DNA of 64,000 nucleotides from Bowmanella pacifica (lineage in GTDB: Bacteria; Pseudomonadota; Gammaproteobacteria; Enterobacterales; Alteromonadaceae), in the NCBI RefSeq assembly GCF_014645355.1, contig NZ_BMLS01000002.1, forward strand, positions 744,001-808,000, given 5' to 3'. Both the position numbers and the translations under genes were made by a program. Under the pieces are notes generated by a model. It ran no database searches. It saw only the letters and a program-made list of their open reading frames with translations, and was not told where the DNA came from. Of this stretch, positions 38,917-48,713 are shown piece after piece. Each line of letters opens with the position of its first letter. Position 1 is the first letter of the stretch.

Positions 38917-39399
38917 TTATTCAACGGCATCCGCTGCCTCCTTTATCCTCAATAGCGGTAAAACGCGACCGGCAATACTGTCCGACGGCGTTTCCCCTAT
39001 TCTTTCGGCTCCCATTCGCAAATAGAAGCTTTCCGCGTTCGGATCGCTGGCAATCAATAATTCAAGGCACTGCTTCTGCTGCATGCTTGTTTTCACCCAT
39101 GCCATAAGCCGTCTCCCAACCCCGTGTCCCATCATTTTGGGCTCCACAAACATGGCGTCCAGAATCCATCGCACAGGGTTTTTAGTATCAAGCAGGGCAT
39201 AACCTACGATATCCCCTCGACATATCGCTACCTGACATAACCAGTCAGAGTTTGCTAATTGTGCTGAAGATACCGTTAATTCGGCTTCAACGCTGGCCAT
39301 AAAATCTGCTGAATAGGCCCAATGCGCCTTGGCCCGTAAAGCCAACGAAGACAATAAAGCAGCGTCTTGGGGCTTAGCTGCACGCAAGATGATGGACAT
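38917..39399 (-). CDS. GNAT family N-acetyltransferase
   Basis: 160 residues with the GNAT core: ILRAAKPQDAALLSSLALRAKAHWAYS at the start and the acetyl-CoA loop ILDAMFVEPKMMGHGVGRRLMAWVK, then FYLRMGAERIGETPS. The acceptor substrate cannot be deduced. Confidence 0.9.
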   Translation of the reverse strand: MSIILRAAKPQDAALLSSLALRAKAHWAYSADFMASVEAELTVSSAQLANSDWLCQVAICRGDIVGYALLDTKNPVRWILDAMFVEPKMMGHGVGRRLMAWVKTSMQQKQCLELLIASDPNAESFYLRMGAERIGETPSDSIAGRVLPLLRIKEAADAVE

Positions 39400-39437
39400 A
39401 CGCCAACCATTTCACAAAGAAGTATAGAAACGGAATA

Positions 39438-40349
39438 TTAGACCAACTGCTGCAATAACCAGTACCAAATGGGTAATGTAATAAAGCTTAGAATCAAGCC
39501 TAATCCCACCAGCGCCGCCACCAAACGCGGTGCCAGAGAGGCACCGATAGCCAGCGCCCCAGCAGACACCATGGGCGGCATCGCTGCCTGAAAAACCCCC
39601 ACTTGGAGCAATAGGGGTTGTGGATGCAAAGGCCACAGTAGCGCAAGCGCAAAAATCGGCATCAGGAGCAGTTTAACCCCCAAGGCAAACACCAATGGCC
39701 AAGCCTCTTTTCCATCCAGTCGCAAACGAAACTGAAAACCAACCGCGACCATAATCACCGGCACCAGCGTGGCCGCGAGGCTATCCAGCAAAGATTCCAT
39801 CAGCGACGGATAAGGCCAGCCCTTTAGACAAATGGCCAAAATCAGTGAGATAAACGAGGGAAAAAGCAGCACACGTTTAGCCATATGTGCAGGAGAAGGC
39901 GTCTCGATATTGGGGTTATACCAAGCACAAATGATGGTGGCGTAGGTCGCCAGTGCTAAAAATGAGCCGAGTTGATCATAGATAATGGCGTAGGGCATAG
40001 CCTGCTCACCATAAAAGGCTTCCACCAACGGAAAACCCAGAAATGATGTGTTCCCCAAAGGCAGTACAACCAGCAAAGCCGCCACCAGATTTTTATCCCA
40101 GGCAAACAAGCGCCCGGCCAGCAACACCACCGCCACGACCAGTAGTAAGATAGCCCAGGGTAATACCGCAGGTTGCCATAATTCGGCAGAGAAATTCATC
40201 AGTGGGATTTTTTGCATTACCAGCGCTGGCAACGCGACGTACAGCACGTATTGATTAAGTACCATCCCTGTCTCGGCAGGGAATTGGGGCAGACGTCTAA
40301 GCTGCGTACCGATAAATATATACACCAGCACCAGTACAAAGTTTTCCAT
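39438..40349 (-). CDS. AEC (auxin efflux carrier) family transporter
   Basis: 303 residues with about ten membrane helices in two five-helix halves; NQYVLYVALPALVMQKI and LPLGNTSFLGFPLVEAFYG are typical of the family. Bacterial members export or import small carboxylates such as malonate or malate; the substrate here is unknown. Divergent from the EamA gene. Confidence 0.88.
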   Translation of the reverse strand: MENFVLVLVYIFIGTQLRRLPQFPAETGMVLNQYVLYVALPALVMQKIPLMNFSAELWQPAVLPWAILLLVVAVVLLAGRLFAWDKNLVAALLVVLPLGNTSFLGFPLVEAFYGEQAMPYAIIYDQLGSFLALATYATIICAWYNPNIETPSPAHMAKRVLLFPSFISLILAICLKGWPYPSLMESLLDSLAATLVPVIMVAVGFQFRLRLDGKEAWPLVFALGVKLLLMPIFALALLWPLHPQPLLLQVGVFQAAMPPMVSAGALAIGASLAPRLVAALVGLGLILSFITLPIWYWLLQQLV

Positions 40350-40558
40350 CCGCTCTTATGACCTCAATTATGCAGCAGTGGCTATGACTTTATCGCCTGT
40401 GGGCGTTCAGCGCCATGGCACTTTTGTCTTAAACCGGACAGTTCACCGCATTAGCGTCAGTAAGGATAACGCCGGTGTGCATCTTCATTGCCCATCGACT
40501 TACATCAATAACATGCATGATGTACCATGCCCGCCGAGCAAATTAATGGATAGCCGTT
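40350..40558. other. Intergenic region, no gene seen
   Basis: 209 bases between the divergent AEC and EamA transporter genes. Open frames here are short and lack ribosome sites; promoters for both genes must lie here but are not distinct. Confidence 0.4.
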
Positions 40559-41410
40559 GTGACTTTTCTTGTCGCTATCACCTTATTATGGGCATTTTCT
40601 TTCAGCCTGATCGGTGTTTACCTGGCCGGTCAGGTCGACCCCTGGTTTTCGGTTTTGCTGCGAGTTTTACTTGCTGCCCTGGTCTTTTTACCATTTTTAA
40701 CCTTTCGCGGTGTTGCACCGGCCACCACCTTTCGCCTGATGCTGATTGGTGCTATCCAACTGGGGATAATGTATGGCTTTTATTACCATGCCTTCCTGTA
40801 CCTGTCGGTTCCAGAAGTACTGCTGTTTACCGTGATGACTCCCTTGTATGTGACCCTGGTCAATGACCTGTTAGACCGGCGTTTTCGCGCTAACTTTCTT
40901 ATCTGCGCCCTGGTTGCTACCGCAGGCGCCGCAGCGATTCGTTACGATGGCATTGATAGCGGCTTTATACGCGGCTTTCTGATTGTTCAGGCTGCCAATT
41001 TATGTTTTGCCACCGGTCAGGTACTGTATAAACGCGCTGCCAGTCAGTTCAGCTTGCCGCAACATCAGGTGTTTGGCTGGTTTTTCATTGGCGCCAGCCT
41101 GGTGGCAAGCGTTAGCTTCGCGCTATTTGGCAACCTTGAAAAGCTGCCCACCACTTCACTGCAGTGGGGTATTCTGATTTACCTGGGAGTGGTGGCCTCT
41201 GGACTGGGCTTCTTTGCCTGGAATAAAGGCGCGACACAGGTGGATGTGGGCACCCTGGCAATAATGAATAATCTGCTTATCCCGGCCGGTATTATGGTTA
41301 ACCTATTGATTTGGAACCATGATGCTGATCTATTGCGGCTGGCGTCAGGTGGCGCAGTAATACTGTTAGCACTGCCCCTGAATCACTGGCTATTGCGAAA
41401 GCAGGCTTGA
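40559..41410 (+). CDS. EamA (drug/metabolite transporter superfamily) permease
   Basis: 283 residues, about ten membrane helices, two EamA repeats (AITLLWAFSFSLIGVYLAGQ and VLYKRAASQFSLPQHQVFGWFFIGAS; IYLGVVASGLGFFAWNKGATQVDVG). Members move amino acids, sugars or other metabolites; substrate unknown. The start is GTG 40559 just before the first helix. Confidence 0.88.
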   Translation: MTFLVAITLLWAFSFSLIGVYLAGQVDPWFSVLLRVLLAALVFLPFLTFRGVAPATTFRLMLIGAIQLGIMYGFYYHAFLYLSVPEVLLFTVMTPLYVTLVNDLLDRRFRANFLICALVATAGAAAIRYDGIDSGFIRGFLIVQAANLCFATGQVLYKRAASQFSLPQHQVFGWFFIGASLVASVSFALFGNLEKLPTTSLQWGILIYLGVVASGLGFFAWNKGATQVDVGTLAIMNNLLIPAGIMVNLLIWNHDADLLRLASGGAVILLALPLNHWLLRKQA

Positions 41411-41429
41411 CCCATTTCGCTCCTAAAGC

Positions 41430-41468
41430 CCAGGCCAGCAAATCGGACCAAGATTCCTGCTGACCTGG
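41430..41468 (+). terminator. Imperfect hairpin after EamA gene
   Basis: CCAGGCCAGCA (41430-41440) pairs with TGCTGACCTGG (41458-41468) with one wobble pair and an 18-base loop, 20 bases after the stop. No T-tract. Confidence 0.4.
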
Positions 41469-41519
41469 CCGCCCTCTTCCTCTAAACTAACGGCAGAAAA
41501 TCAATAAGTTGCCCCTTTT

Positions 41520-42881
41520 ATGGCAGAGACCTTCGAATCGCAATCCTCATACCAGCAGCTACAGGCCATAAATGATGCCCTGTCCAGCGGCATGTATGTG
41601 CATGTGCGTAAGATGCTCCACCATATGCCGGCACCTGATGTGGCGTTTTTGCTGGAATCCACCCCAGCCAAAAGTCGCGCAGTATTATGGCAACTGATTG
41701 ACCCCGAATTTCACGGTGATGTGCTTGAAGAACTATCGGAAGATGTGCGCAACGGCATTATCCGCCAGATGGTGCCGGAAAAACTCGCCGATGCCCTGGA
41801 AGACATGGATACCGACGATCTGGCCGAGCTGCTGCGCGGCCTGCCGGATACGATCTTCCAGCAGGTATTACATTCCATGGATGAGCAAGACAGGGTAAGG
41901 GCTGAACAGGCACTGTCTTTCGGCGAAGGTACCGCCGGCTCAATCATGAATACCGACACTATTACACTGCGTCCGGAAGTCACGGTAGACGTTATTTTGC
42001 GTTATCTGCGTCTTAAAGGTGAAGTACCGGAAGATACCGACGCATTCTATGTGGTTAACCGCCACGATAAGCTGATAGGTATAGTGCCGGTCATCCGATT
42101 ACTGACCTCCACCTCTGATATGACGGTGGAAGAGCTAATGGATGAAGACGCCGAAACCATTCCGGTGGACATGCCGGAAAGTGAAGTGGCCAAGCTGTTT
42201 GAACGCTACAACTGGATTTCCGCCCCCGTGGTGGACAGTGAAGATCGCCTACTCGGGCGGATCACCATCGACGATGTGGTAGATATTATCCGCGAAGAAG
42301 CCGAGCACAGCATGATGAGTATGGCCGGTCTGGATGACGAAGAAGATACCTTCGCGCCAGTAATGAAAAGTACCGGACGACGCTCCATCTGGCTGGGGGT
42401 AAACCTGGTTACGGCGCTACTGGCAGCGATGGTCAGTGATTTATTTGAAGCCACCTTAAGCCAACTGGCAGTGCTGGCCATTCTCAATACCATAGTACCC
42501 AGCATGGGCGGTGTGGCAGGTAATCAAACCTTAACGCTGGTAATTCGTGGTATGGCCCTTGGTCATGTCAGCCCCAGTAACAGCCGCTGGCTGGTCAGCA
42601 AAGAACTGGCCATCGGCGCACTAAACGGCGTGATTTGGGCCGTGCTGATTGCCGGAGTGGTGGCCATCTGGAAACAGGATCTGATGCTTGGCGCTATTAT
42701 CGCCTTTGCCATGATGGTCAATATGCTAGCGGCCGGTCTCGCCGGAGCCACCCTGCCGCTGCTCATGAAAAAACTCAAAATCGACCCTGCCCTCGCCGGT
42801 TCGGTCATTCTCACCACTATTACCGACGTGGTGGGCATCTTTGCCTTTCTGGGCACGGCCACACTGCTGATGATGCCCTGA
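41520..42881 (+). CDS. mgtE: Magnesium transporter MgtE
   Basis: 453 residues in the standard order: N-terminal helical domain (about 1-130, with ILEELSEDVRNGIIRQM-like repeats here read VLEELSEDVRNGIIRQMVP), two CBS domains (about 140-260, MNTDTITLRPEVTVDVILRYLR and ISAPVVDSEDRLLGRITIDDVVDII) and five membrane helices (from about 285, with PSMGGVAGNQTLTLVIRGMALG). It is a Mg2+ channel gated by cytosolic Mg2+ at the CBS and N domains. Confidence 0.95.
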   Translation: MAETFESQSSYQQLQAINDALSSGMYVHVRKMLHHMPAPDVAFLLESTPAKSRAVLWQLIDPEFHGDVLEELSEDVRNGIIRQMVPEKLADALEDMDTDDLAELLRGLPDTIFQQVLHSMDEQDRVRAEQALSFGEGTAGSIMNTDTITLRPEVTVDVILRYLRLKGEVPEDTDAFYVVNRHDKLIGIVPVIRLLTSTSDMTVEELMDEDAETIPVDMPESEVAKLFERYNWISAPVVDSEDRLLGRITIDDVVDIIREEAEHSMMSMAGLDDEEDTFAPVMKSTGRRSIWLGVNLVTALLAAMVSDLFEATLSQLAVLAILNTIVPSMGGVAGNQTLTLVIRGMALGHVSPSNSRWLVSKELAIGALNGVIWAVLIAGVVAIWKQDLMLGAIIAFAMMVNMLAAGLAGATLPLLMKKLKIDPALAGSVILTTITDVVGIFAFLGTATLLMMP

Positions 42882-43008
42882 AAAACTCGTTTTTCGTAAC
42901 GGAAGCTTATGAAAGGCAAACTATTTTTTAGAAATGTGAGGCTTTTCTGAGGTGACTTGATCTATGCTATGAACGCTAACTTCCTTACAACAAAGGCGGG
43001 ACAGACCC

Positions 43009-44991
43009 ATGGCAAAAGATCTCTTGATAAAGACCAAAGCCCGTTATCTGAGCGCTGGTTTACTAGTGGCTGCAGTAGTGGTCATTTATCTGGTAATGCA
43101 AACCCTGGCGTTGCCCACTATTCAACAGGAGGTTGAACAGCAAGCCCTGGTCAGAGTATCAGACAGCGCCGCGCAACTCCGCACCGAATTAACCCAGGGC
43201 GCAATTCTCACCCAGAACCTGGCCGCACTGGCACAACATCTGCCTTTACAGGAAGACCAGTTTAACAGCCTGATGCCTGTGCTTATCAACCAGTTTGGTA
43301 ACGCCAATATTGCCGGGGGCGGGATCTGGCCAGAACCCAATGCGTTTGCCGGTAACCAAGCGCGTTATTCGTTTTTCTGGGCCAGAGATAGCAGTGGCAA
43401 CCTGGTCAAATCCAACGACTACAATGATCCTGCGGGCAGTGGCTATCACAATGAAAGCTGGTATCAGGCAGGCAGACAATTAAGCGCAGGCCAATGCGGC
43501 TGGTCTGAAGCCTATGAAGACGGTGCCAGCGGCGTGGCTATGGTGACCTGTACTGTAGCAATTAAACGTCAGGGTAAGTTCTGGGGGGTTGCTACCATAG
43601 ACTTACGTTTGGCGGGGCTGGCCGATTTATTCCGTGATCAGAACAAGGCCTCCGGGGGTTATCTTTTCCTATTAGGTAAGAACAATCAGGTGATCAGCTT
43701 CCCGGATATTCGCAGTGAGCGCCTGGATATGCAGCGCCTTGACGACATCGCCAACCGGGATAGCAGCCTGCGGCCATTGCTGCAAGCCATTAATCAGGGA
43801 AAGAACATTAGCCCACTACCGGATGGCGTGGTCAAAGGGGACAGCAGCCTGCTGGCGTTACAATCTCTGCCACTTGAGGGGATGAAACTGGGGCTGGTAT
43901 TACCCAGCCAGGTGGTTCAGGGGCCGGTAAACCAGTTAAGCTATAGCCTGTACGGCACGCTGCTCCCCCTTATCGCATTTTTTGTAGGATTACTGATTTT
44001 CTACACCAACAAAGTACTGGGTTGGGTAAACGAAACAACCGCCCAAATCCAGCGCCTGATCCGCGGCGGGGCGTCAGCTACGCTGCATATCGCCAAGCAT
44101 GATGAAATTGGCCTGCTTAAACAGGCGGTAAACAATTACGGCGAGCATCTTAATGGACTGTTACGTCAAATCGCTGCCGAGGCAACCGAGTCCAAACAGT
44201 GTGCAGAAGAGTTAAGCGCTATGGCGCTGGAACTCAAAGAGCGTGCTGAGCACCAGCTTAGCGAAAACAATATGCTGGCCGCGGCTATTACCCAAATGGC
44301 CAGTAGCGCAGAGGAAGTGGCCCATAACACCCACTCTACCTCAGGCACGGTTGACGATTCTCAGGGCCTGGTTAAGCGGCGTTTGCAGGATGTAGTAGCG
44401 AACAATCAGGCCAATGAAGAGCTGTCAGGAGTTTTACAGCAAACCGCTGACATTATTAACCGGCTTTCTGGTGATGCCCAGCAGATGGGCGCGGTACTCG
44501 ATGTGATTAAAGGCATATCCGAACAGACCAACTTGCTGGCTTTGAATGCCGCGATTGAGGCGGCCAGGGCCGGTGAACAAGGCAGGGGATTTGCCGTGGT
44601 AGCCGATGAAGTACGTACCCTGGCGGGGCGCTCTCAGTCATCGGCCAATGAAATTGAAAATATGATTGCCCAGTTGCAAAGTTCAGCCAAACAAGGGGTC
44701 GATATTATCATCAGTTCTCAATCTTTGTCCGAACAGACGGTCGAGCGCTCCAATAAGGTCATTGCCGGTTTTAATGAAATTGTTGATGCCTTCGGCGGTA
44801 TCAGTGACAGTACTTCGCAGATTGCCACAGCCGCCGGTGAACAAGCCAAAGTCGCCAATGAGATCCACAGGCTGGCCGAAGGAATCCGCGAAAGTAATGA
44901 ACTTAATTCCCGGGACGCCAACGCCCTGAATGACCTGAGCCGTTCCTCATCAGCCCTTTCAAACAGGCTGTATGAACTCAGTCATCCCTAA
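43009..44991 (+). CDS. Methyl-accepting chemotaxis protein with periplasmic Cache domain
   Basis: 660 residues: N-terminal membrane helix (about 13-33), periplasmic dCache-like domain ([44 protein letters not shown]), second helix (about 316-336), HAMP ([21 protein letters not shown]) and the signalling domain with the hairpin tip [35 protein letters not shown]. The two Cys in the Cache domain (GQCGW, MVTCTV) may pair. Ligand unknown. Located beside the alpha-glucoside genes but convergent with them. Confidence 0.95.
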   Translation: MAKDLLIKTKARYLSAGLLVAAVVVIYLVMQTLALPTIQQEVEQQALVRVSDSAAQLRTELTQGAILTQNLAALAQHLPLQEDQFNSLMPVLINQFGNANIAGGGIWPEPNAFAGNQARYSFFWARDSSGNLVKSNDYNDPAGSGYHNESWYQAGRQLSAGQCGWSEAYEDGASGVAMVTCTVAIKRQGKFWGVATIDLRLAGLADLFRDQNKASGGYLFLLGKNNQVISFPDIRSERLDMQRLDDIANRDSSLRPLLQAINQGKNISPLPDGVVKGDSSLLALQSLPLEGMKLGLVLPSQVVQGPVNQLSYSLYGTLLPLIAFFVGLLIFYTNKVLGWVNETTAQIQRLIRGGASATLHIAKHDEIGLLKQAVNNYGEHLNGLLRQIAAEATESKQCAEELSAMALELKERAEHQLSENNMLAAAITQMASSAEEVAHNTHSTSGTVDDSQGLVKRRLQDVVANNQANEELSGVLQQTADIINRLSGDAQQMGAVLDVIKGISEQTNLLALNAAIEAARAGEQGRGFAVVADEVRTLAGRSQSSANEIENMIAQLQSSAKQGVDIIISSQSLSEQTVERSNKVIAGFNEIVDAFGGISDSTSQIATAAGEQAKVANEIHRLAEGIRESNELNSRDANALNDLSRSSSALSNRLYELSHP

Positions 44992-44998
44992 CCCAGCC

Positions 44999-46234
44999 TT
45001 AGGCCCGACCTGCCGCCAGGGTACCCTGGCGGAAATAAAACAAGCTAACCAGTATCGCGGCAATAGGCAGCAGCGACAGGTAAAAGGCCGTCTGACCACT
45101 AAAGCTACCAAATACAAAGCCGGTAATCAGCGAACCTGTGGTGCCTCCCAGGGCCGAAAAAATCACAATCAACCCCGTCATACCAGAGTGCTGTGATCTG
45201 GGTAACGAAGACAACATAATTGAGTTTATTGCCGGGTAAATAGGCGCCATAAACAACCCGATAAGCGGGAAAACAAAGGCCGCCACAGGCGCGCTGGTCC
45301 AGCTCATATCCTGCTGAGGTTGCGCCAGATTCGCCAGGGGCATGGAAACCACTATCAGCAAGGCCATGGCCAGCAGACAAATATTCAGCAACAAGTACCA
45401 GTTTATGAGCTGCATCAGCACCCCGGCCCCCAGTCTGCCAATCGCCAGGCAGGCCGCAAATATACTGGTGGCCTGAACACTCATATCCGCCGGAAGATGC
45501 AACACTTGATTATTAAAGGTCGGCAACCAGGTTCCCAACCCTTGCTCGATAAGCACATATAAAAACGCCGACAAAATAAAAACCAACACCAGAGGCTTAT
45601 ACGCCAGCTTAAGCATGGCCAGAAACTCTTCGGCAGGGGGCGTTCCCTGCGCTGGGACGGGATTAGCAAATGGGGTACGCCAGAGCAGCAGCACATTCAG
45701 CCCGGCCAGTAACGCCAGAGACCAATATACATTTAGCCAACCACTGGACGCCGGGTTCTGCCCATCAATAAAGGCACCAAACAGCCAATATCCCGACAGC
45801 ACCCCCACCATAAAGATCCCCTCAATGGTATTCATCACCGACGCATGCTGTTGCTTGTTATCACTGATTAAACCAATAGTGGAATACAAGGAAACTTTCA
45901 CCAGACCAAAAGCGCTGCCCACACAGAAAAACAACACCTTGGTCATCCAGAACTCGGGGATCAGCGGCATCAACAAACAGCTTCCTGTCACCAGCAGAGT
46001 GCCCAGTAGCATGGCATTGCGGTACCCCAGCCGTGGTAGATAAGCAGCAAACATAAAAGACACTAAGGCAATGGGTAAGTCTTTAAACCCTTCGAGCACA
46101 CTGGCCGCTTCTTTACTAACGCCATAACTATTGATGACCTGCAATATCACGGTACCGACACTGTTCAGCAATATGGCAAACAGGAAATAGGTCAACATCA
46201 GTGAATATTTGACCTGAACTCTGTTAGTGATCAT
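44999..46234 (-). CDS. MFS sugar permease of the alpha-glucoside locus
   Basis: 411 residues from ATG 46234, preceded by GGAG; a longer frame back to 46327 lies in the promoter region and is rejected. Twelve membrane helices; MLTYFLFAILLNSVGTVILQVINSYGVSKEAAS at the start resembles the Fuc/Glc-type MFS permeases of marine bacteria. It is divergent from the GH65 gene with one operator between them, so it probably brings the disaccharide (maltose or another alpha-glucobiose) into the cytoplasm. Confidence 0.85.
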   Translation of the reverse strand: MITNRVQVKYSLMLTYFLFAILLNSVGTVILQVINSYGVSKEAASVLEGFKDLPIALVSFMFAAYLPRLGYRNAMLLGTLLVTGSCLLMPLIPEFWMTKVLFFCVGSAFGLVKVSLYSTIGLISDNKQQHASVMNTIEGIFMVGVLSGYWLFGAFIDGQNPASSGWLNVYWSLALLAGLNVLLLWRTPFANPVPAQGTPPAEEFLAMLKLAYKPLVLVFILSAFLYVLIEQGLGTWLPTFNNQVLHLPADMSVQATSIFAACLAIGRLGAGVLMQLINWYLLLNICLLAMALLIVVSMPLANLAQPQQDMSWTSAPVAAFVFPLIGLFMAPIYPAINSIMLSSLPRSQHSGMTGLIVIFSALGGTTGSLITGFVFGSFSGQTAFYLSLLPIAAILVSLFYFRQGTLAAGRA

Positions 46235-46298
46235 TTGGTTCTCCGCATACGGCAGTTTATGGCGTAATTGCCTTATATCAAGCAAGTCGAGTTTACCT

Positions 46299-46311
46299 AA
46301 ATTTAACACAA
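46299..46311 (-). promoter_or_regulatory. Probable promoter of the MFS permease gene
   Basis: On the minus strand the palindrome supplies TTGCAA (46327-46322) as -35; TAAATT (46305-46300) follows after 16 bases as a modest -10. The operator thus covers this promoter too. Confidence 0.45.
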
Positions 46312-46327
46312 TTGCAATCGATTGCAA
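46312..46327. promoter_or_regulatory. LacI-family operator, perfect 16-bp palindrome
   Basis: TTGCAATCGATTGCAA, with the central CG typical of LacI-family sites. The same 16 bases occur upstream of the TonB receptor at 52959-52974. It lies between the divergent permease and phosphorylase genes; the likely binder is the LacI-type regulator at 49412-50431. Confidence 0.88.
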
Positions 46328-46340
46328 AAACAGCTAATCT
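46312..46340 (+). promoter_or_regulatory. Promoter of the GH65 phosphorylase operon
   Basis: -35 TTGCAA (46312-46317, left half of the operator) and -10 TAATCT (46335-46340) are separated by 17 bases. Repressor bound to the palindrome would block RNA polymerase directly. Confidence 0.7.
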
Positions 46341-46376
46341 TGCCGTTAGTCAAAGTCCACTCCAAGGTTTCAACCT

Positions 46377-48713
46377 ATGAATGTATTGCCCAAAGATTTA
46401 CTTTTCACGCCCTACCCTTGGCAACTAGAGAGCATTGGGTTGAGCTCAGGGCAAAACATGCTGGAAGAAACCCTGTTTGCCCTGGCCAACGGTTACTTTG
46501 GCACCCGCGGTACAATGGAAGAAGAAGCGCCCGCAAACGTACAAAGCTGTGAAGGCACTTATCTAAATGGCGTCTATCACAGTGAGAAAATCACTTATGG
46601 TGAAGTGGCATATGGCTATGCCAGCCACAACCAGAAGATGCAGCAGGTTCCCAACGGCAAGATTATGCGGCTCAAGCTGGATAACCAACTTGTTAGCCAA
46701 ACCGACGCCTCGGAAGTAAAGCGCTGGCTGGACTTTCGCACCGCCACCCTGCACAGACAGATACGCTGGCAAAGTACCAGCGGTCAGCAACTGAGCCTGA
46801 CCACTCACCGCTTTGCCTCCCTAAGCCATCCAAACCTCCTTTGTTTACGCATGGAGATCTTGGCCGAGAACTTCAGTGGCGACATTGAACTTAGTGCCTT
46901 GCTAGACGCGGGGTACCAATTCTCACCAAACAAAGACGACCCCAGGGTGGGTGTGCTGAGTCTGGATGACAGCCTGACCCTTTATCAGCAGCACGCTGGG
47001 GATAACGATACCTGGATGCTGCATCAGGTCAAAGACAGCGATGTCAAAATTGCCTCGGCCAGCACGTTGACCTGCTCTGTCCACCCCATCCATACCCGTC
47101 AGGTGGCAGAGAAAAAACAGCTAGGTCAACAATGGCAACTACCGCTCAAGCAAGGGAAGCCAGTGATAGTGGAAAAATACATCTGCTATCAGCATAGTAA
47201 GGAGATGACATTTGATGCCCTACTCAATGAGGTGCATCAAAAGTTACAAAACGCCAAGACGCTGGGATGGGTAGCGTTGCACGCCCAGCACCAACAGGTT
47301 GCGAGCGCATTCTGGCAAAACACCGATGTGCAAATAGACGGCGATCCTGCACTGCAGCAAGGTATCCGATTCAATCTGCTGCATTTGTTTATGTCTATCG
47401 GCAAAGATGGATTGAGCAATATGGGTGCCAAGGGCCTGACCGGTCATGGCTATGACGGTCATTACTTCTGGGATACCGAAATCTATATTTTGTCGGTGAT
47501 GACCGCCACCAATCCGGAGCTGGCCAGACGCTGCCTGGAATACCGTTACCGGACTCTGGATGGCGCACGCCGACGTGCCCGTCAAATGTCACACTCAACG
47601 GGTGCGCTGTACCCATGGCGCACTATAGGGGGTGATGAGTGCTCGGCATTTTTTCCGGCCGGTACTGCGCAGTATCATATTAATGCCGCTATTGCGCACG
47701 CGCTGCGCAGCTATTACACCGCCACCTCAGACTGGCAATTTATGCAGCAGATGGGCGCACAAATGCTGTTTGAAACCGCCAGGCTGTGGCTCAGTCTTGG
47801 GCACTTCAATCCCAGACGCGACGGCCAATTCTGTATTGACGGCGTCACCGGCCCGGATGAATACACTGCTATCGTCAGCAACAATTTCTATACCAATGCC
47901 ATGGCCAAAGCGCATCTGCGCTTTGCGGTGCAGATTGCAGCAAAATTTCGTGATAGCGATTCAGCAGCCTATAAGCTGCTTTGCCACAAGCTAAATTTGA
48001 GTGATGCGGAAATTGCTACTTGGGAGCAAGCCGCTGAGAAGATGTATTTGCCCTTTGATAAAACCCTCGGCATCCACGCTCAGGATGATAGTTTTCTGGA
48101 CAAACAACCCTGGGATTTTGCCAACACGCCGGCAGATAAATATCCCCTGCTGCTGCATTATCATCCGCTGGTGATCTATCGCCATCAGGTACTCAAGCAG
48201 GCCGATGTGGTGCTGGCCATGTATCTGCTGGATGATGCCTTTGATCAGGCGCAAAAGGCCCGTAATCTGGCCTACTATGAACCGCTGACCACTCACGACT
48301 CCACCCTGTCCAGCTGTATACACAGCATAGAATTTGCTGAAACCGGTGATTATCAGCGCGCTTATGGTTTTTTCCACGACACCGTGCGCATGGACATAGA
48401 TAACCGCCATGGCAATACCGAATATGGTGTCCATACGGCCTGTATGGCCGGTTCCTGGATGAGCATAGTACACGGCTTTGCCGGTGTGCGGATGCGCGCA
48501 GATGGGCTAGTGGTTAACCCACATCTGCCACAGCACTGGCAAGGCTACACCTTCAACTTGCAATATCAGGGCCGGCAGATACAGATAAAAGTCAGTCAAG
48601 ACAAGGTCAGTTACTTACTCAAAGCGGGTGACAATCTGAGTATCAAACAAGGCGCACAACAGGTTCACCTTATCGAAGGACAATGGCAGGTTATTTCCAG
48701 GAGTTTATCATGA
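46377..48713 (+). CDS. GH65 disaccharide phosphorylase, probably maltose phosphorylase
   Basis: 778 residues, the usual GH65 length: N-terminal beta-sandwich, linker helices, (alpha/alpha)6 barrel from about 320, and a C-terminal beta layer. GHGYDGHYFWDTEIY lines the active site; the general acid is Glu495 in GVTGPDEYTAIVSNNFYTN. The enzyme uses phosphate to split an alpha-glucobiose into beta-glucose-1-phosphate and glucose. Maltose is most likely, but kojibiose, nigerose or trehalose cannot be excluded. Its stop overlaps the beta-phosphoglucomutase start (ATGA), which converts the product to glucose-6-phosphate. Confidence 0.92.
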   Translation: MNVLPKDLLFTPYPWQLESIGLSSGQNMLEETLFALANGYFGTRGTMEEEAPANVQSCEGTYLNGVYHSEKITYGEVAYGYASHNQKMQQVPNGKIMRLKLDNQLVSQTDASEVKRWLDFRTATLHRQIRWQSTSGQQLSLTTHRFASLSHPNLLCLRMEILAENFSGDIELSALLDAGYQFSPNKDDPRVGVLSLDDSLTLYQQHAGDNDTWMLHQVKDSDVKIASASTLTCSVHPIHTRQVAEKKQLGQQWQLPLKQGKPVIVEKYICYQHSKEMTFDALLNEVHQKLQNAKTLGWVALHAQHQQVASAFWQNTDVQIDGDPALQQGIRFNLLHLFMSIGKDGLSNMGAKGLTGHGYDGHYFWDTEIYILSVMTATNPELARRCLEYRYRTLDGARRRARQMSHSTGALYPWRTIGGDECSAFFPAGTAQYHINAAIAHALRSYYTATSDWQFMQQMGAQMLFETARLWLSLGHFNPRRDGQFCIDGVTGPDEYTAIVSNNFYTNAMAKAHLRFAVQIAAKFRDSDSAAYKLLCHKLNLSDAEIATWEQAAEKMYLPFDKTLGIHAQDDSFLDKQPWDFANTPADKYPLLLHYHPLVIYRHQVLKQADVVLAMYLLDDAFDQAQKARNLAYYEPLTTHDSTLSSCIHSIEFAETGDYQRAYGFFHDTVRMDIDNRHGNTEYGVHTACMAGSWMSIVHGFAGVRMRADGLVVNPHLPQHWQGYTFNLQYQGRQIQIKVSQDKVSYLLKAGDNLSIKQGAQQVHLIEGQWQVISRSLS

